Source: Hyparrhenia diplandra
Lineage: Eukaryota > Streptophyta > Magnoliopsida > Poales > Poaceae
Reading direction: 5' to 3'
Length of the DNA stretch: 64,000 nt
Assembly: GCA_015847255.1 (NCBI GenBank)
Contig: JADLZK010009272.1
Coordinates: forward strand, 496,001 to 560,000
Shown: piece after piece, positions 53,330-64,000 of the stretch
How the letters are laid out: each line of letters begins with the position of its first letter
How positions within the stretch are numbered: position 1 is the stretch's first letter
Position numbers and translations under genes: made by a program
Notes under the pieces: generated by a model
Told to the model about the DNA's origin: nothing
The model's input: only the letters and a program-made list of their open reading frames with translations
The model's database searches: none

Positions 53330-54352
53330 GCAGTGGCCAGCGATGTCGACATCAACAACGGCAACGACAACATCGTCAACATCGACACCGACATCGACAG
53401 GGCGCTAGAGGCTAGGGCATCCGGGCAACCGTGCCTAGCCCCGCCCATGGAGGCCATCGATGATAAGGTGACAATCGACCTCCTCGCCGAGCTACATCTG
53501 GGAGCCATGACGAACCAGGAGCTTGCCATCATAGCAGGCTCCATCGAGCTGCAGGCGACTGCCCCAGAGTGGACCCTCTACAACGGCATCATGACGTACT
53601 TCCACCGCTACTATGTTCCGGCAGCTTCCACCCTGCTACAGAACTTCCTTCTGGAGCACGGAGTCCCCCTGCATGGCATAGCAGTGGGCTTCCACCTCCC
53701 GATGACCCCGCCAGACCAGCAGGCTTTCCCGTCAAGCATCCTGCTCATGTCGGTGCGCCCGAACGTGAAGCCGGATGATGTCACGGTGATCCTGTTCGAC
53801 AACAATTAGTAGGAATTCATCCACATTGACAACGTGACCATTGACACCCCGGACGCCAGCGCACCCTAGCTTGGGCTGATCATGATGACCGCCAACAACC
53901 TCCTCTACGGCCGTCTACTTCGACTCACCTCGATGCCAGTCTCGTCGACCCGTCATGTGTTCTGCAGGCAGATACACGCCCAGGTGCACGTTCCTATAGT
54001 TTACTCCATCCCAAGTCCACTAGCTACCCAGCAGACAATCGAGTTGACAAGTGTCTTGAGCGGCGCCGTCATGGAGGTCGCACGGGTCGCTAGGCCCTTC
54101 GTGCACCCTCCCTTCAGCTACAAGTCCAGCGTCTACTTCGGTGACTTGAACTTTGATGTCACCTTCGACGATGGCGCCTCTGTCATCAATGAGTTCAACG
54201 ACAAGATGGGCCAACTCCAGCTCCACTATGGCCCCGACGTCTCGCCCTCCCTAGTCGTCATTGCCTTCGCGTCCAACTGGTGGGTTGGCCAGCGCGTGGA
54301 CATGCTGCCTCGTCGAACGGTGGGGAGATGTCACAGCACAGGACCGACCTAG
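53291..54352 (+). pseudogene. Gypsy remnant 1: downstream frame of unknown type with three in-frame TAGs
   Basis: A different frame from gag. It reads D-K-V-T-I-D-L-L-A-E-L-H-L-G-A-M-T-N-Q-E, then F-H-R-Y-Y-V-P-A-A-S-T-L-L-Q-N-F-L. This resembles the zinc-binding start of a gypsy integrase, but the catalytic core does not follow. It runs through TAG TAG (53807-53812) and TAG (about 53870) into N-L-L-Y-G-R-L-L-R-L-T-S-M-P-V and F-G-D-L-N-F-D-V-T-F-D-D-G-A. Replacing those TAGs by CAG would leave one open frame. Function of the C-terminal part unknown. Confidence 0.5.
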
Positions 54353-55399
54353 TCTAGGGTGGGCTAGGCGTGGCCCCAACCGACAGGCCGCCCGGGGTGG
54401 CGCGCGACGTGGGGGCGTGGCGATCTTTGCCGCCGCCACCACCTCTTTCACGTCCACGTCATCATCGCTTCGGACTAGGATTAGGACTTTTGGTGTGAAG
54501 GGGATATTCCAACTCTATAAGGAAACCTTTAGAGATTGCTTGAGATACACGTCCATAGGAGGGCTATATAAATAGGGAGGATGTAATCTCTTAGGGGCAA
54601 ACAATAAAGAAATAATTCCCGGTCTTTGCTCTCCGGCCCGCCGCCACCCCCGCCTCGCCCTACGCTACGTGTCGCCCTCCCTCCCAGCGTGGCCACTACC
54701 GCCGCGTCACCAGCCCCTTGTCGACGCCGCCCCCAAAGGCGGCTATGACAAAATGATTTGGAAAATGTTCAGGAAAAATGGTTCAAATCCCTTTAATGAA
54801 AAGAAAAGTCTTTTCTTTGTCTCCCTTCTTCCTCACCCGTTTTGGCTCGCTATGGCCCTAGCTAGCCCTTGGCAAGCTAAAAGCCTAAAACTTATGCAAA
54901 GGCAAGAATGCAACATCCCTCAAGTCAAAACTTTAAAATTATTTAAAATGCACATTTTGCACCATATAAATTGGTAAAAATATAATTAAATGTTGAAAAA
55001 GTTTACAAAAATTATAAAATCATTTATTTTATTTATTGTTTTTCTATTCAAAACCCAAAATAAAAATTTTGGGGTGTGACAACAGAGTAGCGGGGGAGGG
55101 GCTAGACACGGATGGTGGGGCGTGCAGGAGGGAACAAACTTAGGCGAAAGTCAGAATTGGGCGACAGGTGTCTATTAGCAATCATACCACTCATGTTGTT
55201 GCTTCCACTTCGTCAGATGTTGGCGAACGGCCCAGGGAGCAAAGGCTCGTGAAGAAGAACCCAAGACATCCTGGTAAAGATTGGGCTGAGTGATTCAGGC
55301 TAGTTTGGGCCAAGAAGGTCGATCATGCCTATGTGCGTCAAAAAGGTATTCCTTCTATAGCTATAGAGGGGAAGAGATGTGCAGGAGAAGGGTATCGCT

Positions 55400-56690
55400 G
55401 AATTGAACACAAGCGTGCTGCGGCCCGCTTCGACACCATGGAGCACCAGCTTGATTCCTCTTCGGCTGATTCGTCCACCCACATCACAACACTAGAATCC
55501 ATGACGTGGATGTTTGACGAGTGTGTCCAGGTGTGGACGGCGTCATCGACAACCTGCACCTCGAAGTTGGCAAGCTCTCCACCCCGAAGCTTGAGGTCAA
55601 GAAAATTTTGAAGTACATGGAGCGGATCTATGGTGGACGAGACGTCGGCCACGCCAGGAGTGTTTGCTGCCATGCCCATGCTCAAATCGTCCTCAGCACC
55701 GGCATCGCCGAGCGTGTCGACCCATGACATCAAGCTGGTGTCCTCTCTGCTCTACAAGTCCTCCGCGCGCATCGACTTCGATGCTGCCCCACGCTCATCC
55801 TGTGGGATTCAGAGCTAATCGACCCAACGAGCACCGCGTGGATCAGGGTGGTTTTGGAGTGATCACTACTCTAATGCCACCACTGTGCAAGGGTCCGTCG
55901 TCCGGAAACCATCCTCCTCCATCTCCTTTACCGTTGTTGTGTCTTCCCCATCTACCAACACCATAGCCTCCAAGCCATTTTGAGTCTAGGTATCGGGGGG
56001 AGCTAGGGGTGATAATTCGGGTAAACTACCTAAGTTCGATTTTCCCAAATTCGATGGGTAACATCCCAAACTGTGGTTGAAGCATGCCACACATTATTTT
56101 GGGTGCGTGTCAGGTTGAGTCCTCTGTCGATGCATTTTCGAGTTACGCCAAGTGTTGGTTATCATCAATTGAGGATGAGCTCGAATCTATGGCTCGGGAT
56201 GAGTTCGTATCTAGTTGCTAGCACGCTTTGCACTTGATGAGCACGAATTGCTTCTCGTTGCTTGTTCTAGATCCGTCAAGTATGGCCCTATTGCCGAAAG
56301 TGCAAAGAGAATTTTGTCGGCCTAGTTGATGAACTTAAAGCCTTTGGCGAACACCTAGATTCTATGTTTTATATTCAACGTTTCATTGATGGGTTGCGTG
56401 ATGACATCAAAGTTTTTCTTATTGTCCGGCTACTCTCGGTGTTGCTTGTATTTTGGATGAATTGCGGGGAAGAAGAGAATGGACTCATCAAGCGCATGTT
56501 TCGATGCTATGATTTCGGTGCCAAACCCGAAGCTCAGTGTGGAATGGCGGCTTACCTGCCGCCACCTCCTCCTCGTATGGGCGCTAGCGATGTCAAATGC
56601 CCACCTTTGCATCTCCAACAACTGTTGAAGACAAGTTCCAAGCCAAGCGGACTGCACGCCAAGCAATGTGGTCTCTATTAGTGCTATAGC
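55400..56690 (+). pseudogene. Gypsy gag of remnant 2
   Basis: The order is L-E-V-G-K-L-S near 55560, K-F-D-F-P-K-F-D-G near 56030, and F-I-D-G-L-R-D-D-I-K-V-F near 56380-56415. Then C-Y-D-F-G-A-K-P-E and a proline run near 56510-56575, the linker before the zinc knuckle. At least six frame breaks. Confidence 0.75.
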
Positions 56691-56999
56691 GCCAAATGGA
56701 GTCAAGATCATCATTGTGCCGAATCAGTCCAACTACATCTTGTTTAAGAGCTTTTGGATATTTTTCCAGCAGCTAAAGAATGTTCTCAAGATGGTAATGA
56801 ATCCCCAATTGAAGCTCAGATTATGATGCATTTGTCGATACGATTGTTGTTGGTTCTTACGCTCCAAAAACACTTTGTCTATCCGGAGAATTGTGTGGGT
56901 GGTCTATTTCTATCTTGGTCTATTCTAGCAGTTCTAATATATTTCTTAATTAGTGATGAGCTTCTATTTTGACTAAGGTGCAACCCTTGGCTTCCAGTG

Positions 57000-57230
57000 A
57001 TCAATGTCTAGGTGGCAAATGGAGCTATAATCTCTTGTGATTCTCAAGTGTCGCAATGTCAATGGTCAGTTTAGGGCTATTCCTTTTCAACACATATGAA
57101 GTTGTTACCACTCTCTACTTTTGATATGATCTTGGGCCTTGATTGGCTCGCTAGCTTCAGCCCACTAAGCAACAAAATGGCTTCAAATACCTTATGGTGA
57201 TTTTATGACGGTGCTTATTGGAGATTCTGC
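57000..57230 (+). pseudogene. Gypsy aspartic protease remnant
   Basis: T-F-D-M-I-L-G-L-D-W-L-A-S-F-S-P near 57117-57165 is the C-terminal signature of the gypsy protease (RVP_2 type). The catalytic D-S/T-G is not recognised upstream. Confidence 0.65.
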
Positions 57231-57289
57231 TGATTTGCCTATTGGCTGTCATCCGGTTGTACTGTTGCAAGATGGCCTATATAGCCTGC

Positions 57290-57866
57290 GCGGACAATTC
57301 TAGCTCGTAGGCTATGTTGTGAATATGAACATCTCTTTTAGGCACCGGAGGGTCTTCCTCCTCAACGATTGTGTGATCATTCTATCCCTTTTATTCCTGG
57401 TGCATCTTCGGTGTTCATCAGGCCCTACTGCTATGCACCTCCACTTAAGACTAAGATAGAGACTCAAGTACATGATATGCTCAAACAAGGCGTTATACAA
57501 AAAAGTTCTAGCACCTTTTTGCCTCTCCGGTCTTGTTGGTGAAAAGAAAGGATAATAGTTGGTGGTTTTGCGTTGATTACCATCAACTGAATGCTATTAC
57601 AGTTAAGAGCAACTATCTTTGTACTTATCACTAGTCTTGATCTGCAAGCGGGCTTTCATTACATCCACATGAAGGCGAGGAATTCAAGATGACATTTCAA
57701 ACCCATTTTGGGCAATTTGGGGTTCGAGTAATGTCATTTGGTTTGATAGGAGCACCCAGCACATTTCAGGATGCCATGAACACTACTTTGGTACCTTACC
57801 TCAAGCTTCAACCATATGCCGAGGTCACTTGCTCTTCGTTCACATCAAAAGCTAGCGTACCACTTC
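57290..57866 (+). pseudogene. Gypsy reverse transcriptase, N-terminal part
   Basis: Segments K-T-K-I-E-T-Q-V-H-D-M-L-K-Q-G-V-I-Q near 57451-57500, G-F-H-Y-I-H-M near 57652, and F-Q-T-H-F-G-Q-F-G-V-R-V-M-S-F-G-L near 57697-57745 with A-P-S-T-F-Q-D-A-M-N. Several frameshifts. The catalytic Y-x-D-D block that should follow is replaced by the SIRE LTR. Confidence 0.8.
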
Positions 57867-57867
57867 T

Positions 57868-59596
57868 CGAAAGGTCCTAATGGCTAGAGGGGGGGGGTGA
57901 ATAGCCTATTAAAAATTCTACAAACAACACTAAGCAAGACGGTTAGTAAATAAGACGGCGTAGCAAATGTGCAATGCTTCAACTAACTATGCAAGCCACA
58001 AGTCAATTCTATTGTCTCTAAAACACACAAGGCTATGTCGCTAGCTTTTACTCCTAGGAGAACAAGCAAGTCTAACTAAAACTACAACTAGGAGCTAACA
58101 AGACTAAACTAACTAAGTAAGCTACTCAACTAGCAAGCTAAGCACCCTAACAAGATATGCTACTAAAGTAATGCAAGAGAGTGCTTAAGATACAATACCA
58201 CCGTTGTCGAGTAGAGGATGTGCCCAATCATCGTGTACAAGAAATCTCCAACGAGCAAGAACAAAGACACAATGATGTTTTTCACCGAGGTTCACGTGCT
58301 TGCCGGCACGCTAAGTCCCCGTTGTGGCGACACACTCAACGTTGCCAAGCCTAATGGCCGGTGCCAAATCCCCTATGGGAGCTCAAGCAACGATCACAAG
58401 AGAGGGTCAACAAATCACGAGCAATCCACTAGTGCTCCTTTCGCGATCTCCCGCGGGGTAAGGAACGACCCCTTCACAATCACCACCGGTGTGGCCTCGA
58501 ACAAGCTCCAATCGAGCTCAACACCGCCTCTTGCTCCAAGCCGCTAGGGAACCGAGCAAATTCCCAACATAACAAGAATCCCGCGGCTTCTCCAAGGATT
58601 AAGTGCCTATAGATGCAATCACCAATGCAATGCACTTCTATCACTCTCAATCTCACCAAGAATACGAATTATGGATGGAGAGATGAGTGGAGAGGAGTCT
58701 CAAATGCTCACAAGCAAGTTAGAGTGTTCAAATGTGCAAGAGAGAGGTCCCAATACCGGCCAAACCAATATATATAGACCCCCTCACGAGATAGAGCCGT
58801 TGGTCTTCAAATTGGGCTCTCTGCGGGGTGACCGGACGCACCGACCGGAACCACCAGCGGGTCCGGTCGCGAGTCCGGTCACTGCTTCCGGTCACTACCG
58901 ACAAAGGTTGGGCCCACAGCTGGCACCCTTCCCTCGTGCGTCCGATCAGCGGATCCGGTCGACCACCGGAAGCTTCCGGTCCAGCGTCCGCCCATGCGTC
59001 CGGCCAAAAACGCGTCGCAGAGCTCTGCGCCAGACGCACCCACCGGAGCCACCGCCCGGCGCGTCCGGTCACCGCCGAGCGCGTCCCGGCCGCCCGAAAC
59101 AGCAAGTCTTCACCTTTTGCTTTGCTCTTTGCTTCCATCTTGCTTCGCCTCTTGCCATGGGTTGCCAACACGTCCAAGATGACCACGTTATCACCAATGT
59201 TAGCACGTCGAGATGTTAGGCAAGATTGAAGTTAGTGCTCTCATGTCCTAAATGCAAAATGCAAGTCAATTGGACCTAGAAGCACTTCATGCAAGGATTG
59301 TCGCGGCATCCCCTCTTGATAGTCGGCTATCTATCCTATAATGTGATCACACGCTCTATCGTGTCTTGATCACCGAAAGGAAAAACCCTATCAAGTATAC
59401 CTTTGCCTTGATCTCCCGGGTTCCTCTCAAGCCGATCACCGAGCTTGACGATCCACCATGTCCATCGACATTGTCCATGTTCATGATCATCATGCCCCTT
59501 GTCATCCACCTAATCCTTTCTTAAGATACACACTTAGAGCAAAGGATTAGTCCACAAGTGTCGCCATCAATTTCTAAAACCAAACATGAGATTTCA
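57868..59596 (-). repeat. 3' LTR of the SIRE-like element (about 1729 bp)
   Basis: In minus orientation it starts TGAAATCTCATG (59596) and ends with the CCCCCCCCTCTAGCCATTAG / GACCTTTCG end of this group (57868). Its middle (58830-59075) is packed with TCCGGTC/GACCGGA motifs. The related solo LTR is 38532-40147. Confidence 0.8.
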
Positions 59597-59611
59597 ATCT
59601 CCCCTTTTTGG
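59597..59611 (-). promoter_or_regulatory. Polypurine tract of the SIRE-like element
   Basis: On the minus strand AAAAAGGGGAGAT directly precedes the LTR. Confidence 0.85.
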
Positions 59612-60690
59612 TAATTGATGACAACCAACTCACAAAGATAAGAAAGAAATTCAATTTAACTTGAATTGCTTGCCCATTAGAGTTTTGAACAAAAGTCAAG
59701 GAATGGACAATCATTTTTTAAGGTTCGGTTTTGGTAGTAGTAACTCCCCTACATATGTGCTTCCAAGTGTTTGGTTCAATTTTGGCACATATGTAAAGAT
59801 AGAAACCTTTGGGGAGAGATACTAATACCAAAAGAGATGCTAAGGTTATAGAATTTGGACCTTTGAAGCGTGAAACCATCGGAGTCCTTAGCATCATGTA
59901 TCTAGACATTCATCAAAAACTCAACATACCCCATGAGATCAACATTATAGGCTAAAATGTGAGCTTTGTCTAGATACAACCTATGCATTCTAGTTGGTCA
60001 ATACACCAATCAATTTTTAAAAACTAGCATACACCAAGCAATCATGTATATTGAATTTAGATTGCCAATGCAACATCACATTATGATCATGCACATACAA
60101 ATGCACAAATAGTCTATGAGCTTGCTCCCCTATTTGTGTGATTCTTTCCAACATCTTTGTGACTTGTTTCTCCCCTTTATCAACAATCACCAAAAAGGTG
60201 TAAATGAGAGAAATCAAGTCAATCAAAGTATCACATGTGGTCTCATCTAGATCACTTGCCTTTCCATGTATTCAAGTTTGAACCAAGGACAAGCTTTTTC
60301 ACACCTCATTTGCATAAGGGTTATCTTGTACCATGTTAGAATACACATCAATAGCTCATTTTCTAGAGTTGACACTAGGATTGCAAGCACATAAACATGT
60401 CATATACCACCACTAGTTCATAAAACCATTCAAAGCAATAGTGGTTCCACACATACATTGAAAAACATTTGATTTTCCATGAATGAGCCTATTAATCATG
60501 CATGATGGCTAGATGCACTAGCAAGTCCTTAGCTAAATATGAATGCTATGACAACCAACTTTTACCTTGGGTTTTGTCGAAGGAGAGGCATGTCATATAA
60601 GTGGGGTGCATCAAATCAAGTTGGAGAAGTCAATAATGTTCAATTCTCCCTTTAGCATGCAAAATCTCTTCTCATCAAGTGGCTTGGTGA
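59612..60690 (-). other. SIRE-like spacer between RNase H and LTR
   Basis: About 1.1 kb, AT-rich. In this lineage the space may hold an envelope-like gene; none is recognisable here. Only short open frames are present. Confidence 0.6.
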
Positions 60691-60699
60691 ATATGTCGG

Positions 60700-62050
60700 C
60701 TAGTTGATCTTGGTGCCAATGCCCATGATACAAATGTCACCCTTTTGTTGATGATCTCTTATGAAGTGGTGCCTTATATCAATGTGCTTTGTTCTTGGAT
60801 GTTGAACCGGATTTTGGGTCATCTTCCTTGCACTTTCATTGTCACAATACAATGGGACTTTCTCAAATTGGAATCCAAAATCCTTCAATGTTGACCTCAT
60901 CCAAAGCAATTGAGTGCAACAACTTCCCGCACTAATGTATTCGGCTTCGGCGGTTGAGAGAGCAACACTATTTTGTTTCTTTGAAGACCATGATACTAGT
61001 GACCTTCCAAGGAATTGACATGTGCCACTTGTGCTCATTCTATTTATCTTGCACCCTCCATAGTCGGAATCCGAATATTCAATCAAATCAAATTTGGATC
61101 CCTTTGGATACCAAAGTCCAACATCTTGTGTGCCCTTCAAGTACCTCACAATTCTCTTTGTAGCTTTGAGGTGACTTTCTCTTGGATCGGATTGATATCT
61201 AGCACACATGCCCACACTAAATGCTATGTCCGGTCTTGATGCGGTTGCATAAAGCAAGCTTCCAATCATAGACCTATACTTCTTTTGCTCAACCATGTTG
61301 CCACTTGGATCGGGATCAAGGCTTCCATTGGTTGCCATTGGTGTGGACATTGACTTGGCATCTTGCAAATCAAACTTCTTGATCATGTCTTTGATGTATT
61401 TGGTTTGACTAATGAATGTTTCATTCTTCATTTGCTTGATTTGGAGTCCAAGAAAGAATGTGAGCTCTTCAAGCATTGACATCTCAAACTCATTGGCCAT
61501 CATCTTAGCAAACTCTTCCACAATATTCTTGGTTGGTTGACCCAAAGATAATGTCATCAACATATATTTGCAACACAAACAAGTCCTTGCCAATCTTCTT
61601 GATGAAGAGTGTGGTGTCCACCTTGCCCATCTTGAACCCTTTAGAGAGGAGAAAATCTCTCAATCTCTCGTACCATGCTCTTGGTGCTTGCTTCAAGCCA
61701 TACAATGCTTTCTTCAACTTGTAGACATGGTTGGGATACTTCTCATCTTTAAAGCCCGGTGGTTGCTCCACATACACCAACTCATTGATGAAGCCATTCA
61801 AGAATGCACTTTTCACATCCATTTGATAGAGCTTGATGTCATGTGCACATGTATAAGCAAGCAAGATTCTAATTGCTTCAAGTCTAGCAACCGGTGCATA
61901 GGTCTCTCCAAAATCAAGACCCTCTACTTGAGTGTACCCTTGAGCTACTAGCCTTGCCTTATTTCTAACCACAATTCCATCTTGATCTTGCTTGTTCTTG
62001 AAGACCCACTTGGTTCCAATCACATTGTAGTTCTTTGGCCTTTCCACCAA
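60700..62050 (-). pseudogene. SIRE-like reverse transcriptase and RNase H
   Basis: From 62050 downward: K-N-Y-N-V-I-G-T-K-W-V-F-K-N-K, L-Y-Q-M-D-V-K-S-A-F-L-N-G near 61810-61850, Y-G-L-K-Q-A-P-R-A-W-Y near 61675-61705, and catalytic Y-V-D-D-I-I-F-G-S-T near 61535-61565. An extra base near 61518 shifts the frame. RNase H follows with S-D-Y-G-G-C-K-I-N-R near 61030-61060, S-V-A-L-S-T-A-E-A-E-Y near 60935-60967 and the C-terminal H-I-D-I-R-H-H-F-I-R near 60755-60785. Confidence 0.9.
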
Positions 62051-62053
62051 TTC

Positions 62054-62767
62054 TCATACATCATTTCTCTTGAAATTGTTCAACTCTTCATGCATGGCAT
62101 TGATCCAATCTTCCTTCTTGAGTGCATCTACTATGTTCTCCGGTTCTTCTTGTGCTACAAAGGCATGGTGAGCACAAAAAGATGCTAGTCTTCTTCTAGT
62201 AACCACTCCACTATTGATGTCACCCACAATTTGATCAATTGGATGGTCTCTTGCTATGTTGGATGGTTGCATCACTTGAACTTGATGACTAGGATGAGGA
62301 GTTGGACTAGCTTATTGCTCTTGATCTTGATCTTCATCTTGAGTGCCACTAGTGCTAGCTTCATTTGCACCAATATCAACCGAAGTAGTAGGCAATGGAG
62401 TGTCATCATCATCATTCACTTGCCTAGGCCGAATGTCACCAATGTCCATATTTCTCATTGCATTCTCTAAGTTGGAACCACTCACATCATCATGATTTTC
62501 AACTTCACTTTGAGAGCCTTGGGTTTCATCAAATTCAACATCATGAACTTCTTCAAGCTTGCCACTACCCAAGTTCTAAACTCTATAAGCTTTGCTTGTG
62601 GTTGAATATCCAACAAGGAATCCTTCATCACATTTCTTACCAAACTTGCCAAATCTTGTGCCTTTCTTGAGAATGTAGCATTTGTATCCAAAGACTCTAA
62701 AGTAACCAATGTTGGGCTTTCTCCCATTCAACAACTCATAGGAGTCTTGCCAAGCATCCCATGGCAA
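62054..62767 (-). pseudogene. SIRE-like integrase C-terminus and linker
   Basis: Y-E-L-L-N-G-R-K-P-N and Y-F-R-V-F-G-Y-K-C-Y (62665-62740) are the end of the integrase core. An acidic linker (D-D-D-D-T-P-L-P-T-T) and R-N-D-V before the reverse transcriptase follow. Stops at about 62573, 62310 and 62051 interrupt it. Confidence 0.8.
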
Positions 62768-63990
62768 TAGAGATAGTTGCTACAATAGCATGCCGTGTTG
62801 ATTGCTTCGGCCCAAAAAGAATGGCTAACATTGTATTCACTAAGCATTGATCTTGCCATTTCAATCAAGGTTCTATTCTTCCTCTCAACTACACCATTGG
62901 ATTGAGGAGTGTAGGTTGATGAGAATTGATGTCCAATACCAAGCTCATCACACAATTCTTCAGTTCTTGTATTCTTGAACTCACTCTCATTGTCACTTCT
63001 AATCTTCTTGATGGATGTTTCAAACTCATTTTGCACTCTCTTGACAAAGGTCTTGAATATCTCAAACACATCATTCTTGTCATGCAAAAAGAACACCCAT
63101 GTGTATCTAGTGTAGTCATCAACTATGACAAAACCATACTTGTTGCCTCCAATGCTTGAATATGATGTTGGCCCAAACAAGTTTATGTGTAGCAACTCAA
63201 ATGCTTTGCTTGTACTCATGATGCTCTTGGTTGGATGTGCATTGCCATGTTGTTTGCCGGCATGACATGCTCCACAAGGTTTGTCCTTCTTAAATTTGAC
63301 ATCATCCAAGCCTCTAACCAAGTCATTCTTCATCAACTTATTTAATTGCTTCATCCCAACATGACCTAGTCTTCTATGCCACAACCACCCTTTGCTAGCC
63401 TTTGAGAGTAAGCATGTTGTCAACTTGGCTTCTTTGGACTTAAAATCAACAAGGTAGAGATCATCATATCTAAATCCCTTGAAGATCATATTGGCACCAT
63501 CACCACTAACCACTTCAACTTCTTGACTTGTGAATATGCACTTGTAGCCATGGTCACAAAGTTGAGAGACCGACAATAAGTTGTAATCAAGATGATCAAC
63601 TAGCAAAACCTTTGACAAGCTTTTCTCTTGAGTGATTGCAATCTTGCCTAGCCCCAACACATTGCCTTTCTTGTCATTGCCGAAAGTGATTGACTCATAC
63701 TCATCAATGCCCTTGATGCTAATAGTCTTGAACATATGAGAATCCCCGGTCATGTGTTGAGTGCACCCACTATCCATTATCCAATGACAAGATCAATTCT
63801 TCTTAGGTATCCAATGTTGCTTGGGTCCTTCAAGGTTAGTCACCAAGACCTTTGTTACCCAAATGACTTTCTTCTTTGAGCCCATCCATGGTGTACCAAT
63901 GAACCTAGCATGAACACCATTGTTCTTCTTCACAAGCATATAAGAATTATCAAGCTTGATAGAAGAAACATTGGTCCTCTTGTTCATGCA
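62728..63990 (-). pseudogene. SIRE-like protease/pre-integrase and integrase
   Basis: W-I-M-D-S-G-C-T-Q-H-M-T-G is the protease/pre-integrase junction near 63745-63785, with a TGA just before it. L-W-H-R-R-L-G-H and C-G-A-C-H give the HHCC zinc site. The core has V-D-D-Y-T-R-Y-T-W-V-F-F, I-R-S-D-N-E-S-E-F-K-N (second Asp) and N-G-V-V-E-R-K-N-R-T-L (Glu). The first catalytic Asp is replaced: the text reads H-I-N-L-F-G-P near 63180 where the family has H-M-D-L-F-G-P. A frameshift at about 62740 ends the segment. Confidence 0.88.
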
Positions 63991-64000
63991 CTTGTGCTCT

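Larger units (their letters stand above)
52556..54745 (+). mobile_element. Ty3/Gypsy remnant 1
   Basis: A gag domain, two downstream frames of unknown type and an LTR-like end. The end (54478-54625) has GGCTATATAAATAGGGAGG (promoter-like) and CAATAAAGAAATAATTCC (RNA-end-like). Both outer boundaries are ragged and no duplication was found. Confidence 0.7.
54746..57867 (+). mobile_element. Ty3/Gypsy remnant 2 (same family as the R0/R2 gag)
   Basis: An LTR-like start (54746-55081, ending GGGGTGTGACA) is followed by gag, protease and the beginning of reverse transcriptase, all broken by stops and shifts. The right side is cut by the LTR of the SIRE-like element at 57868. Confidence 0.8.
57868..64000 (-). 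mobile_element. SIRE/Maximus-like Copia retrotransposon, 3' half, decayed
   Basis: Minus-strand pol in Copia order (protease, integrase, reverse transcriptase, RNase H), a polypurine tract and a long 3' LTR are present. The 5' half lies beyond the window. An LTR over 1.7 kb, a 1-kb spacer between RNase H and LTR, and the AAAAAGGGGAGAT tract fit the SIRE/Maximus group. At least six coding lesions show it is inactive. Confidence 0.88.

Noticed and set aside
53170..53544. 124-codon minus-strand frame
   Set aside because: Antisense to gypsy gag, a shadow.
1..64000. tRNA or rRNA genes
   Set aside because: I looked for clover-leaf and conserved rRNA text and saw none. tRNA-like text is limited to primer binding sites.

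Overview
The window looks like intergenic, transposon-dense nuclear DNA from a grass (Poaceae). The reasons are nested LTR retrotransposons with tRNA-iMet and GGCGCC-type primer sites, a PIF/Harbinger element, Helitron ends, 8-bp-TSD DNA transposons, a poly(A)-tailed LINE, and GC-rich first exons beside AT-rich introns. No rRNA or tRNA gene, CRISPR array or bacterial feature is visible. The species cannot be fixed from the sequence. || Backbone: beneath the transposons lies a head-to-tail array of one low-copy unit (R0 to R3). A unit holds a gene-like stretch: a proline-rich/membrane first exon, one or more 21-24 nt microexons, further exon-like blocks, and a terminal block with a Y-E-Y-x-F-I pattern. 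R0 is only a tail (3125-4900). R1 runs from about 4900 to 20880, R2 from about 20890 to 45540, and R3 from about 45540 to 52555. Removing the insertions makes the units line up, and several insertions have their empty site preserved in a sister unit. || Layout: 1-3124, 3' part of a decayed Copia (+). 3125-4900, R0 tail with the end of a Tourist-like element and a Ty3 gag remnant. 4900-8300, R1 start with a decayed copy of the unit gene. About 8400-14478, a Helitron carrying spliced-exon-like fragments and two nested 8-bp-TSD elements. 14887-19381, a complete but decayed Copia (-) inside an R1 exon, same family as the first. 19382-20880, R1 tail. 20890-28320, R2 start, interrupted at 22089-25607 by a PIF/Harbinger element carrying two genes. 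28320-32849, a Helitron-bounded block. 33153-37078, a Tourist-like element carrying a pectate-lyase fragment. 37270-40928, Ty3 gag remnant split by a solo LTR. 40929-45539, a non-coding Ty3-type (LARD-like) retrotransposon. 46528-49656, the best-preserved unit gene (R3). 50121-51527, a truncated LINE. 52556-54745 and 54746-57867, two Ty3 remnants. 57868-64000, a SIRE/Maximus-like Copia (-) running off the window. || How it works together: almost nothing here acts as a pathway. The candidates for real function are the R3 membrane-protein gene, whose four first exons stay in phase, and the second gene of the Harbinger element. The latter encodes an intact protein with a viroplasmin/RNase H1 N-terminal-type domain fused to a C-terminal membrane anchor, an unusual passenger for such an element. 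The main retroelement pol genes, the Ty3 gag copies and the Harbinger transposase are all interrupted by frameshifts or stops.
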